Origin: Imperialibacter sp. EC-SDR9
Lineage (GTDB): Bacteria > Bacteroidota > Bacteroidia > Cytophagales > Cyclobacteriaceae
DNA: 56,209 nucleotides
Direction: 5' to 3'
Assembly (NCBI RefSeq): GCF_902498805.1
Contig: NZ_LR701609.1
Span: forward strand, 1 to 56,209
A program made the position numbers and the translations under genes. Position 1 is the stretch's first letter, and every line of letters begins with the position of its first letter. Shown here in pieces: positions 15,713 through 24,271 of the stretch. The notes beneath the pieces were generated by a model. That model saw nothing but the letters and a program-made list of their open reading frames with translations, ran no database searches and was not told the DNA's origin.

Positions 15713-16398
15713 CAACAATCGTTTTGCTGCTTGGCCTTGCTTCGCCATCCATAGCGCAGCACAGCACTGTTATCAACCTGCCCAACTACACTGAAAAGTT
15801 TCTTCATTACGGATTTGGCATGGGCCTGCACAGTTCCCGATATGCCATTCAATATTCCGATGCCTTTGCTGACGACGACACGCTCCATTCTATTGTTCCA
15901 CACAGCCTGGGCGGTTTCAAAATTGGCTTTATCTCCAACATGAGGGTGCTGCAATACCTCGACTTCCGGTTTCTCATTACCGTTGGTTTCTACGAAAACA
16001 AACTATTGTATCGGTCGGTGACAGGAAACACGCTGGAGCAGCTGGTTGACGCCACCACGGTGGAGTTGCCTATGCTACTCAAATACCGATCAGTGAGGCG
16101 TGATAATATTGGCATGTACCTGATAGGCGGCATCACTCCCACTATTGAGGCCCGTGGAAAAGACGACAAAGCTGACGCCAGCGAGCGTTTGCTCACGAAA
16201 AGCACTTCTGTGGCGCTGGAGGCAGGTGTTGGCTTCGACCTCTACTACCCGCTGTTCAAGTTCGCCCCTGAAATCCGCTACTCCTGGGGGATCTCCAATA
16301 TCCTGACTAACGACGTCAACAAGTACAACGATCCGCTAAAGCGGGTTTCGCCTCACAACCTGACCCTTTACATCACCTTCGAAGGCGGTCCATCTTAA
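15661..16398 (+). CDS. porT: PorT family outer-membrane protein of the type IX secretion/gliding system
   Basis: Protein of 245 residues with a hydrophobic export signal (TIVLLLGLASPSIAQ) and a beta-barrel-like mature part of alternating aromatic strands, ending YITFEGG. The position directly after ubiE is the arrangement I know for PorT/SprT genes in Bacteroidota. PorT is required for type IX secretion, with a role thought to lie in the outer membrane. The start at 15661 overlaps ubiE by 52 bases; no later ATG exists before the signal core, so the overlap seems real. No other secretion-system gene is in the window. Confidence 0.82.
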   Translation: MQTTNLRHLLHLYRHQVATIVLLLGLASPSIAQHSTVINLPNYTEKFLHYGFGMGLHSSRYAIQYSDAFADDDTLHSIVPHSLGGFKIGFISNMRVLQYLDFRFLITVGFYENKLLYRSVTGNTLEQLVDATTVELPMLLKYRSVRRDNIGMYLIGGITPTIEARGKDDKADASERLLTKSTSVALEAGVGFDLYYPLFKFAPEIRYSWGISNILTNDVNKYNDPLKRVSPHNLTLYITFEGGPS

Positions 16399-16532
16399 TT
16401 CTGCCGATGACCATTCTCAACCTTCAGCGACTATTTGTCCACTGATTGTGGCAGGCTATGCGCCATTTGGTTGAAGTTTAGGTCACGATATCTTTAATTG
16501 CTGCTGTTTACTCACCAAAGCATTTTAGCTCC

Positions 16533-17285
16533 ATGAAAAAAATTGCCCTCATCACAGGTGCCACCTCAGGCATTGGAAAATCAACCGCTCACTACCTTGC
16601 CGACCAGTTTTACCTGATCATTTGCGGAAGGCGAAGAGACAAGCTGGAGGAGCTGGCACACAACCTGCGAACCGAAACTGACGTGCATATTCTCAACTTT
16701 GATGTAAGAGACCAGCGTGCTGTAAATGAAGCCATTGAATCGCTGCCATCAAACTGGAAAGACATCGATGTGCTGATCAACAACGCCGGCAATGCGCATG
16801 GCATGGATGTTATTCATGAGGGCAGCACGAAGGACTGGGACGACATGATTGACATTAATGTGAAAGGGCTGCTTTATGTAAGCAAGGCCGTTATCCCCGG
16901 CATGGTTGAGAAAAAATCTGGCTTTATTGTAAACATTGGGTCAATTGCCGGAAAAGAGGTGTACCCAAAAGGCAATGTGTATTGCGCCAGCAAGCATGCC
17001 GTAGATGCCATCACCAACGGAATGAGACTAGACCTTAACCCTTACGGCATTAGAGTAACGGGCATTCATCCCGGCCTGGTGGAAACTGAATTCTCACTAG
17101 TTCGCTTCAAAGGCGACGAAGAGAAAGCCAAGCAGGTATACAAAGGCATGAAACCTCTGACAGGCGACGACGTGGCGGATGTTATCAAGTACGTGGTTAC
17201 CCGGCCTCCTCATGTGCTGCTCAGCGACATCGTGCTATTCCCGACCGCCCAGGCAAGCGCCACCATGGTGCACAGGGAGTCTTGA
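16533..17285 (+). CDS. Short-chain dehydrogenase/reductase, YdfG-like
   Basis: NAD(P)-dependent oxidoreductase of 250 residues. Cofactor loop TGATSGIG at 8-15, structural NNAG at 83-86, catalytic Ser137, Tyr150 and Lys154 in YCASK. The Arg-rich CGRRRDKL after the second strand favours NADP. It most resembles the YdfG type acting on hydroxy acids such as serine or 3-hydroxypropionate, but the substrate is not certain. Its stop codon directly abuts that of the convergent cytidine deaminase gene. Confidence 0.9.
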   Translation: MKKIALITGATSGIGKSTAHYLADQFYLIICGRRRDKLEELAHNLRTETDVHILNFDVRDQRAVNEAIESLPSNWKDIDVLINNAGNAHGMDVIHEGSTKDWDDMIDINVKGLLYVSKAVIPGMVEKKSGFIVNIGSIAGKEVYPKGNVYCASKHAVDAITNGMRLDLNPYGIRVTGIHPGLVETEFSLVRFKGDEEKAKQVYKGMKPLTGDDVADVIKYVVTRPPHVLLSDIVLFPTAQASATMVHRES

Positions 17286-17789
17286 TCAAATTTCGGACTC
17301 AAAGGGAAACGGCATCAAGTCACTGGCTTTTTCGAGCACCAGCACTTCCTCGTTGGGGTAAAGCAATAGCAGCTTGAACGGACGGCGTTGCTTATGCTGC
17401 ATTTCCATCATTACCTGTCGGCAGCCTCCACACGGATGAGCCGGCTCGGCCACCGCCAACTTTGCAGGAAAAGCGACAACAGCCAGCATTTCAATAGGTG
17501 TGTCGGGGTAATTAGAGGAAGCATGATACAGGCAAACCCTCTCAGCGCAAAGCCCTGCAGGAAAGGAACGATTTTCCTGATTGGAACCGACAACAACTGT
17601 ACCGTCAGCCAGCAATGCCGCCGCCCCCACCTGAAAATTGGAATAAGGGGCGTGTGCAGTGAAGCGTGCCTGCAAGGCGCTTTCCATTAGTGCTGCCTCT
17701 TCTTTGCTGAGCTCCTTTAATGACACGATTGTATAATCGATTTCTACTTTGCCCGTTCTTCTCATGTATACATATTCGATGGACAGCAT
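17286..17789 (-). CDS. cdd: Cytidine deaminase
   Basis: Homotetrameric-type pyrimidine salvage enzyme of 167 residues, deaminating cytidine and deoxycytidine. Zinc ligands are Cys81, Cys120 and Cys123 (CAE and PCGGC), with catalytic Glu83 and the substrate-binding FQVGAA at 52-57. It may start eight residues later at the Met before RRTGK. No operon partner: it is convergent with the SDR gene and divergent from the saccharopine dehydrogenase gene. Confidence 0.93.
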   Translation of the reverse strand: MLSIEYVYMRRTGKVEIDYTIVSLKELSKEEAALMESALQARFTAHAPYSNFQVGAAALLADGTVVVGSNQENRSFPAGLCAERVCLYHASSNYPDTPIEMLAVVAFPAKLAVAEPAHPCGGCRQVMMEMQHKQRRPFKLLLLYPNEEVLVLEKASDLMPFPFESEI

Positions 17790-17868
17790 TATACTGATTT
17801 ATTGTTGAAAAAGTTTTAAAGCCTCCACCAAATCGGCTAATTTTCGAGCGATTTAACCCAAAATATAC

Positions 17869-19224
17869 ATGACGAAGCGCATACTGTTAGTCGGAGCCGG
17901 AAGATCTTCCTTCTCTTTAATCAACTATCTCATTAGCCTCTTAAGAGAGAACAACTGGCAGCTTTGCATTGGCGATCTCGATGTTGGTTTTCTAAGTGAA
18001 AAGTTCGGCTCCGTTGAGAATGTGCAAGTAATCTCCTTTGACGTTTTTAATCAGGAGCAAAAAAACAAAGAAATAACCCAGTCCGACTTAGTGATTTCTA
18101 TGCTTCCTGCCAAGTTCCATATCCAGGTGGCAGAAGTGTGTGCTGAGCATGGCATCAACATGATTACGGCGTCGTATGTTACCGACGACATCAAAGCGCT
18201 TGATGAAACCTTCAAGGCCAAAGGAGCCATTTGCGTCATGGAAATGGGCCTCGACCCCGGCCTCGACCATATGTCGGCCATGAAGGTGCTTGACCGGATC
18301 AAGGACAAAGGCTACAAACTCCATGCGTTCGAAACCTTCACCGGAGGGCTGCTTGCCCCCTCCACCGAAGACAATCCATGGCAGTACAAGTTCACCTGGA
18401 ACCCCCGTAACGTGGTGCTGGCGGGGCAAGGCATTGTAAAATTTATTCAGGAAGGGCGGTTTAAATACATTCCCTATCACAAGGTATTCAGGCGTACAGA
18501 AGTCATCCACATACCCGGACATGGCTATTTTGAAGGATACGCCAACAGAGACTCGCTGAAGTATGTCGACTCCTACGAGCTTCAGGATATCCAGACCCTT
18601 TATCGGGGCACGTTGCGCAGGCCTGGATTCTGTAAGGCCTGGGATATTTTTATCCAGTTGGGAGCGACTGATGATTCCTTTAAGATGGAAAAAGTTGACG
18701 AAATGACACACCGCCAGTTCATCAACTCATTTCTTTATTTCAACCCTCATGACTCAGTAGAATTGAAGCTGGCCCATTACCTGAACATTGACATGGAGTC
18801 GGAAGAAATGTACAAGCTGAAATGGCTGGGGCTGTTCGATGACGAGTTGGTGGGCTTAAAAGAAGGCACCCCGGCACAAGTTCTGGAGCATATTCTGAAG
18901 AAAAAGTGGACGCCCCGCAAAGACGAAAAGGACATGATCGTGATGTGGCATAAGTTTGATTTTAAAGATGGCGAGCAGGCCAGGGAAATCCAATCGTACA
19001 TGGTGGTAACGGGTGACAATGCCAACGATACGGCCATGGCCAAAACAGTGGGACTACCCCTTGGCATTGGCGCTAAGATGATTCTGAAGGGAGAATTCAA
19101 ACTGACTGGCGTGCAAATACCTACGAAAAGAGAAATTTACAAGCCGGTGCTGAAAGAACTGGAAGCCATGGGCTTCGAATTCAGCGAAAGGGAAATAGAC
19201 TTGATGGAAACAGCCAAAGGATAG
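17869..19224 (+). CDS. Saccharopine dehydrogenase family protein
   Basis: Protein of 451 residues with an N-terminal Rossmann fold (ILLVGAGRSS) and a large alpha/beta catalytic domain: TASYVTDD, MGLDPGLDHM and FTGGLLAPST are typical of saccharopine reductase-type enzymes. The family interconverts saccharopine and either lysine or aminoadipate semialdehyde; related proteins act on carboxyspermidine. The Bacteroidota members are commonly annotated as lysine-catabolic enzymes, but no LKR-type partner is adjacent, so the direction is open. Single gene, with the divergent cdd gene upstream. Confidence 0.88.
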   Translation: MTKRILLVGAGRSSFSLINYLISLLRENNWQLCIGDLDVGFLSEKFGSVENVQVISFDVFNQEQKNKEITQSDLVISMLPAKFHIQVAEVCAEHGINMITASYVTDDIKALDETFKAKGAICVMEMGLDPGLDHMSAMKVLDRIKDKGYKLHAFETFTGGLLAPSTEDNPWQYKFTWNPRNVVLAGQGIVKFIQEGRFKYIPYHKVFRRTEVIHIPGHGYFEGYANRDSLKYVDSYELQDIQTLYRGTLRRPGFCKAWDIFIQLGATDDSFKMEKVDEMTHRQFINSFLYFNPHDSVELKLAHYLNIDMESEEMYKLKWLGLFDDELVGLKEGTPAQVLEHILKKKWTPRKDEKDMIVMWHKFDFKDGEQAREIQSYMVVTGDNANDTAMAKTVGLPLGIGAKMILKGEFKLTGVQIPTKREIYKPVLKELEAMGFEFSEREIDLMETAKG

Positions 19225-19230
19225 AAACTG

Positions 19231-19941
19231 TCATAGATTCAAGTAATAAGGCGCCAGCAGCTTTTCAAAGGCTGCGGTATAGGCATTCGAGTCATCTCGT
19301 ATGATCAGTTCACTTTGCGTCGCCGTAGTTTCTGTTTTACCATAACACGTGATCATTCTGAATATCGAGCCACCTTCCTTGTTCCTGATAATGTGGTTTT
19401 CCAACGGATGTAGCCCTTTTAATTTGGCCGTTTGGGCAAACAGGCCTGCCTCGTAGGCAGGATAGATCACGTAGAATCTTCCTTCCGGCTTTAGCAACTG
19501 GCTCACAACGTCGGCAAGATCCTCCATCGAAAGGCTGTAGGTGTGCATCGCCAGCTTTCTTCTGACATCATCGGATGGTAAGTAGTTGGTGTAAAATGGC
19601 GGATTGGAAACGATCAAGTCGAAACGCTCCTTCGCTTGTTCTGCAAAGACCTGAATGGTGCTGTTGACTATATTCACTCTTTCACTCCACGGACTGCTTT
19701 CCACATTTAGAAGGGCCTGGATCGCTGCCTCCTCGTCAGCTTCAACAGAGGTTATTTTCCCATTCGTGCGTTGAGCGATCATTAAAGCCAGCAAGCCCGT
19801 GCCGGAGCCAATGTCCAGCACGCTGGGATCGTCACCGCAGGTGGCAATCGCTCCCAGCAGGCAGCCCTCAGTGCTCACCTTCATGGCGGCACCCTCCTGG
19901 TTGATCCTGAATTGCTTGAATTGAAAAAAGTTATTTCCCAT
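19231..19941 (-). CDS. trmN6: tRNA1(Val) A37 N6-methyltransferase
   Basis: SAM-dependent DNA/RNA adenine-type methyltransferase of 236 residues. It begins with FFQFKQFRINQ, typical of TrmN6/YfiC, then the SAM loop LDIGSGTGLLAL near 42-53 and the catalytic NPPF at 113-116, the N6-adenine motif. It methylates A37 of tRNA-Val. Convergent with the saccharopine dehydrogenase gene with six bases between them. Confidence 0.9.
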   Translation of the reverse strand: MGNNFFQFKQFRINQEGAAMKVSTEGCLLGAIATCGDDPSVLDIGSGTGLLALMIAQRTNGKITSVEADEEAAIQALLNVESSPWSERVNIVNSTIQVFAEQAKERFDLIVSNPPFYTNYLPSDDVRRKLAMHTYSLSMEDLADVVSQLLKPEGRFYVIYPAYEAGLFAQTAKLKGLHPLENHIIRNKEGGSIFRMITCYGKTETTATQSELIIRDDSNAYTAAFEKLLAPYYLNL

Positions 19942-20041
19942 ACAATATCGCCCTCAAAATCTCTCACCTTCCAGTGACACGCTCATTTGTAGCCCATAAA
20001 AATCCTCATTTGGAAGGTTAATACGATTTCTGGTGTTAAAA

Positions 20042-20059
20042 ATACCTAAAAATAGGTAT
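20042..20059. repeat. Small hairpin upstream of trmN6
   Basis: ATACCT (20042-20047) and AGGTAT (20054-20059) form a short hairpin in the 282-bp gap between trmN6 and the next gene. The rest of the gap shows no clear promoter match. Confidence 0.25.
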
Positions 20060-20223
20060 AGAACTCCGTGTTATTCTTGGGTACTTCGATAGTACAAAAA
20101 CGACAGCAGAAATCCTCTTCGGAAGCGATACTTAGAAAAAGTAAAGCACCCGGAAAAATGACCTGAGCAATCATTGGGGTTTCTGAAAATGTCGAACTAC
20201 TAACTTCTAACCCCCGTGAGGCC

Positions 20224-20706
20224 ATGCAACCTGAAATCAACAATGATAAACCAATTGCGGATGATCTTAAAAGCTCATCTGTAATAGGGCTGATTACCAA
20301 TTACAAGAGAAAAGGAATGTTTGAAGCTCGTTTGGTAGAAAAAGACGACGATGATAAAAAATATATCTATTTGAAAGTGGGCCACGAAGACTTCTATATT
20401 GATCTGGACGAGAATGACATCCTAAGCGATATGTTCTCAGAGCATGAAATGGCCTCGCTTATCGAGGAACTGATCATTGAAAATTTAAGACTGGAAAGCA
20501 ACCTGAGGGCTGCATCACAATGGCTCACAACTGATGAGTCGACTATTTTGGAGCTATCGGCCAAAGGATACAACGCACAGCAATTGTGCTCAAAAACAGG
20601 CCTTTCATCAGACACTATCGAAACACTGAAGGGAGATCTAAGCTTAAAACTGAACAAGAGCAGCTTCGAGGAGGCTCTGGAATTTATCAGAATCAAGAAA
20701 CTTTAG
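20224..20706 (+). CDS. Hypothetical protein with LuxR-like C-terminal helix-turn-helix
   Basis: Acidic protein of 160 residues. Residues 20-75 look like a small beta-rich module (IGLITNYKRKGMFEARLVEK, then KYIYLKVGHEDFYIDL). Residues 102-158 align by eye with the LuxR/GerE DNA-binding domain: LTTDESTILELSAKGY corresponds to the usual LTxREREVLxLxAxG, then QQLCSKTGLSSDTIETL and the final NKSSFEEALEF. There is no receiver or sensor domain. It may be an orphan regulator or may use the fold for protein contact. No known family name comes to mind. Confidence 0.6.
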   Translation: MQPEINNDKPIADDLKSSSVIGLITNYKRKGMFEARLVEKDDDDKKYIYLKVGHEDFYIDLDENDILSDMFSEHEMASLIEELIIENLRLESNLRAASQWLTTDESTILELSAKGYNAQQLCSKTGLSSDTIETLKGDLSLKLNKSSFEEALEFIRIKKL

Positions 20707-20717
20707 TAGTCGTAAGT

Positions 20718-21176
20718 TTAAGTAGTAGAATCCTCGAATCCTTGGTCAACTAGTAAGTGCGGAGCTTCAGCGCTTTGCACTGCTAGCTGATCACACCTCT
20801 CATTCTCTACGTTACCTGCATGGCCCTTCACCCAGTGAAACTTCACTTTATGAGGTGATGAAGCTTTTAAATACTCCTCCCAAAGATCCTGATTCTTCTT
20901 TCCCTTAAACCCTTTTTTCACCCAGCCTGCCAGCCAGCCTTTTTCCACTGAATTCACCACATACTGTGAGTCGGAATATACATCCACCTGCACGCCCGGC
21001 CTTTTGAGTGCCTGCAGTCCTCTGATGACAGCCAGCAGCTCCATTCTGTTGTTCGTAGTCAGCCTGTAGCCTTCACTTAGCTCCTTCCTCAGGTCTTTGT
21101 GCAGCAGCACAGTGCCGTAGCCACCAGGGCCTGGATTGCCTTTTGCTGCGCCGTCGGTGTACATGATTACCTTCAT
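20718..21176 (-). CDS. rnhA: Ribonuclease HI
   Basis: RNA-DNA hybrid nuclease of 152 residues with the full catalytic set: Asp8 (YTDGAAKGNPGPGG), Glu46 (NNRMELLAV), Asp69 (YSDSQYV) and Asp129 (NERCDQLA), plus the basic-protrusion region WLAGWVKKGFKGKKN and the His loop at KGHAGN. It removes RNA primers and R-loops. Its start overlaps the stop of marC by four bases, so the two are coupled. Confidence 0.96.
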   Translation of the reverse strand: MKVIMYTDGAAKGNPGPGGYGTVLLHKDLRKELSEGYRLTTNNRMELLAVIRGLQALKRPGVQVDVYSDSQYVVNSVEKGWLAGWVKKGFKGKKNQDLWEEYLKASSPHKVKFHWVKGHAGNVENERCDQLAVQSAEAPHLLVDQGFEDSTT

Positions 21177-21748
21177 GTCAGCAGATTGGTTTTAATCAGT
21201 TTGATGGCTATCGAAAGCAAGATGATTCCAAATACCTTGCGAAGGATGTTGAGCCCGGCCTTCCCCAGTTTACGTTCGAGCCAGTTGGTGGTTTTTAACA
21301 CCAGGTAAACGAACAGAAGGTTGACCACGATGCCCACCAGAATATTCGGCAGCGAGTACTCGGCCCTCAGTGAAAGAAGGGTTGTCATGGTGCCTGCCCC
21401 GGCAATTAGCGGAAAAGCAATGGGCACAATGGAGCTGGATGTAGCTCCTCCCTCTATTTGCTCGTGTTTAAAGAACTCTACCCCAAGAATCATTTCCAAA
21501 CCAATAATGAAAATCACCAGTGCTCCGGCAATGGCAAACGAGCTGATATCAACCCCAAAAAGGCTGAGAATTTTTTCTCCAAGAAAAAGAAAAACGATCA
21601 TTAAAACCCCCGACGCCAAAGTAGCCTTTTCTGACTGGATATGCCCTACCTTCTGCCTGAGCGACACAATGATGGGAATGCTACCAAGGATATCGATAAC
21701 AGAAAAGAGGATAAGAGATACTGAAAGGATTTCTTTGAAGCTGAACAT
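21173..21748 (-). CDS. MarC family integral membrane protein
   Basis: Protein of about 191 residues from the ATG at 21746-21748 (MFSFKEI); a longer frame to 21775 would add a basic leader that the family lacks. Six hydrophobic segments are visible, with FSVIDILGSIPI in the first, PIAFPLIAGAGTMTTL in the middle and a final LRKVFGIILLSIAIKLI. MarC proteins are a family of unknown transport function; the old link to multiple antibiotic resistance was not upheld. Upstream of and overlapping rnhA. Confidence 0.88.
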   Translation of the reverse strand: MFSFKEILSVSLILFSVIDILGSIPIIVSLRQKVGHIQSEKATLASGVLMIVFLFLGEKILSLFGVDISSFAIAGALVIFIIGLEMILGVEFFKHEQIEGGATSSSIVPIAFPLIAGAGTMTTLLSLRAEYSLPNILVGIVVNLLFVYLVLKTTNWLERKLGKAGLNILRKVFGIILLSIAIKLIKTNLLT

Positions 21749-21794
21749 TTTCCTTATGAAAAATTGGGAGCGCAAATTTTGCTCTCTGAATCAG

Positions 21795-22862
21795 CTAATC
21801 AAAGTTTTTCTTGAGGAAAAACCGAAGAGATTGGATTTCTTTTTTCTTGATAGATGGAAAATTGGCAATTCGTATAGTGTCTTCCTTCCACTCACCATAG
21901 CCGCTTCCGAGGGTAAACCCTGCATCGGAGGCCTTCTCTAGCAACTCCTTTATCACCGACGGCGCAGCCTTCAATGGGATAACGGTCGTAGAACGCACCG
22001 ATTCATTCTCCACAAGGGGCGTCCATGAGTCGAACTTATCCAGAAAATCCATCCAGTCGAGAAACCTGTTTTTGACTTTTCTATTAATTTCTTCAATAGG
22101 TCTTCTGTCTTCCATTAGCCGATAGAGCAGGTAAATACCTAATATATTCGGAGTGTAGGGCGTCTGGTCTTTTCTGCTATTGGCAATAGAAAAGAGCAGG
22201 CTATTGTAGTGATCGTTTTCATTCAGCTGCTCAGCCTTTGCCACGGCAGCTGGCGATAAGATCATAACCCCCATACCTGAAGGCAATCCGAATCCCTTTT
22301 GAACGGAGGCAAACCAAACGTCGCCCATTTTGAAAGGCAGGGTTGTGGCCGCCATGCTGGAAGTAGCATCCACAGCAATGAGCCTGTCGGCGAACTGCCG
22401 CCGTAAAATTGTTAGTTCTACGTCGCTTACCTGCGTGCCGTTGGAGGTTTCATTTTGTGTAACGCAAACAACATCCGCCTCGTCAGGAACGGCAAGTAAC
22501 TTTATGGGGATTGAATCTTCTATATCAAATGAAGCGGCATGGGTTTCAATACCAAGCTTTCCAGCATATTCACACCATTTATTACCAAACGCTCCGTTAT
22601 ACACATGAAAACTGGCTTTTGCTGTCAAGCTCTGCGCAATAATCTCCCAACATTCGGTAGCTGACGAAGTGAAAATGATCTCGTAGTCTTCGGGCACATC
22701 GAGTTTTTGTTTGAGCAGCTTCTTTGTCTTTTTGAAGAGCTTCATAAAGGCAGCACTCCGATGGTTTTCGGAAAGTATTCCTTCCATGTAAGCATCATAG
22801 AAGTACTCAGTCACCTTTGCATTGACCCTCGACGGCCCCGGATAAAAGGAGATGTGGCTCAT
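21795..22862 (-). CDS. Phosphoserine aminotransferase-like class V aminotransferase
   Basis: Pyridoxal-phosphate enzyme of 355 residues. It starts with the SerC-like FYPGPSRV, has the PLP-phosphate binding SSATECWE at 66-73, Asp165 in VDATSS and the Schiff-base Lys189 in SVQKGFGLPSG. It resembles SerC in start and size, but several Bacteroidota paralogues are annotated only as class V aminotransferases, so the serine pathway is likely but not certain. Overlaps aroQ by four bases, so the two are co-translated. Confidence 0.82.
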   Translation of the reverse strand: MSHISFYPGPSRVNAKVTEYFYDAYMEGILSENHRSAAFMKLFKKTKKLLKQKLDVPEDYEIIFTSSATECWEIIAQSLTAKASFHVYNGAFGNKWCEYAGKLGIETHAASFDIEDSIPIKLLAVPDEADVVCVTQNETSNGTQVSDVELTILRRQFADRLIAVDATSSMAATTLPFKMGDVWFASVQKGFGLPSGMGVMILSPAAVAKAEQLNENDHYNSLLFSIANSRKDQTPYTPNILGIYLLYRLMEDRRPIEEINRKVKNRFLDWMDFLDKFDSWTPLVENESVRSTTVIPLKAAPSVIKELLEKASDAGFTLGSGYGEWKEDTIRIANFPSIKKKEIQSLRFFLKKNFD

Positions 22863-23281
22863 TTATTATCAAGCAGATATTGAACTCCTAGTTTGTAGCC
22901 TGTAAGCCCCAGTCCGCTGATGATGCCTACACAATTCTTTGTCAGGTAGCTGTGATGGCGAAAAGCCTCACGGGCATAAATATTGGAGATGTGAACTTCC
23001 AAAACCGGTGTTTCGATAGCGGCGATGGCATCGGCAAGCGCCACCGAGGTATGTGTAAACGCACCTGCATTGAGCACGATACCTTTGTATGAGAAACCCA
23101 CCTTGTGCAGGTAGTCCAACAACTCCCCTTCGTGGTTTGACTGAAAATACTGCAAATCGACAGACGGAAATGCTTTCTTGAGTTCCTCGAAATAGGTTTC
23201 AAACGACTGAGCACCATAAATGCTTTTCTCCCTCACTCCCAGCAAGTTCAGATTTGGTCCGTTAACGATACTTATTTGCAT
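22859..23281 (-). CDS. aroQ: Type II 3-dehydroquinate dehydratase
   Basis: Dodecamer-forming shikimate pathway enzyme of 140 residues. Signatures: NGPNLNLLGVRE at the N-terminus with the catalytic Tyr in SIYG and Arg in VRE, then LNAGAFTHTSVAL and the EVHISNIYARE loop with its His. It converts 3-dehydroquinate to 3-dehydroshikimate. First gene of an aroQ-aminotransferase pair; divergent from xerD. Confidence 0.94.
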   Translation of the reverse strand: MQISIVNGPNLNLLGVREKSIYGAQSFETYFEELKKAFPSVDLQYFQSNHEGELLDYLHKVGFSYKGIVLNAGAFTHTSVALADAIAAIETPVLEVHISNIYAREAFRHHSYLTKNCVGIISGLGLTGYKLGVQYLLDNK

Positions 23282-23366
23282 ACCTTAAGCCTGTGTTATC
23301 TAAATATTTTGTAAAGTAAATGTTCCTTGACTATTGGCAAGTACAATTCCCCTAAATTTACTGCCT

Positions 23367-24266
23367 ATGGCCTGGGAACTTTACGTCAAGCAATTTAAGA
23401 ATTACCTGAAACTGGAGCGCTCTCTGGCTCAGAATTCTATCGATGCCTACCTCCACGATGTGCGCCTGTTTGCTCAATTCATGGAAATCAACGGGCTTTC
23501 GCTAAGCCCGGAAGAAGTAAAACCCAAGCATATCCACGACTTTCTTGAACATGTGAATGAACTTGGATTGGCAGCTCACACGCAGGCACGGATCATCTCC
23601 GGTCTTAAGGCCTACTTCCGGTTTTTGCTCAATGAGGGCGACATACAGAAAGATCCGATGGTGCTGATTGAGTCGCCCAAGCTTGGGCGCAAGCTGCCCG
23701 ACACTCTAGATTACAACGAAATTGAGCAACTTCTTGCTGCCATCGACCTATCAACACCTGAGGGAATGCGTAATAGAACCATTCTTGAAACGCTCTACGG
23801 GTCTGGTCTTCGGGTATCCGAATTAGTCGGTCTCAAAAGAGAAAACGTGTTTCTGGATGTCGACTTTCTCAGGGTGCTCGGCAAGGGCAGCAAAGAAAGG
23901 CTGGTTCCGCTTGGCTCCGACTCCAAGAAATACCTCACTATGTACATGAACGAGGTGCGGGTGCATATTCCCATCAAACCTGGCAATGAGAGCTTTGTGT
24001 TCCTAAACAGGCGGGGCTCGAAGCTCAGCAGGGTAATGGTGTTTATGGTCATCAAAGACCTGGCAGCCAAAATCGGCTTGAAAAAGAAAATCAGCCCGCA
24101 CACTTTCCGCCATTCATTTGCCACCCATCTGATAGAAGGAGGTGCCGACCTGAGGGCGGTGCAGGAAATGCTGGGGCATGAGTCGATCACCACCACAGAG
24201 ATTTACACCCACCTCGACAGAGACTACCTGAGGCAGGTGATTACGCAGTACCATCCGAGGAGTTAA
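23367..24266 (+). CDS. xerD: Site-specific tyrosine recombinase XerD
   Basis: Chromosome dimer resolution recombinase of 299 residues. The N-terminal SAM-like core-binding domain is about 1-90. The catalytic set is complete: Arg149, Lys173 in GKGSKE, His245 and Arg248 in HTFRHSFATHL, His271 in LGHES and the nucleophile Tyr280. The ATG at 23367 gives the usual family start; an alternative frame start at 23334 adds an unlikely leader. The absence of extra domains and the core context separate it from the mobile-type recombinase at the right edge. Confidence 0.93.
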   Translation: MAWELYVKQFKNYLKLERSLAQNSIDAYLHDVRLFAQFMEINGLSLSPEEVKPKHIHDFLEHVNELGLAAHTQARIISGLKAYFRFLLNEGDIQKDPMVLIESPKLGRKLPDTLDYNEIEQLLAAIDLSTPEGMRNRTILETLYGSGLRVSELVGLKRENVFLDVDFLRVLGKGSKERLVPLGSDSKKYLTMYMNEVRVHIPIKPGNESFVFLNRRGSKLSRVMVFMVIKDLAAKIGLKKKISPHTFRHSFATHLIEGGADLRAVQEMLGHESITTTEIYTHLDRDYLRQVITQYHPRS

Positions 24267-24271
24267 CTAAT

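Noticed and set aside
23367-24266. XerD as a mobile-element integrase
   Set aside because: Core size and sequence with no extension, and located among housekeeping genes.
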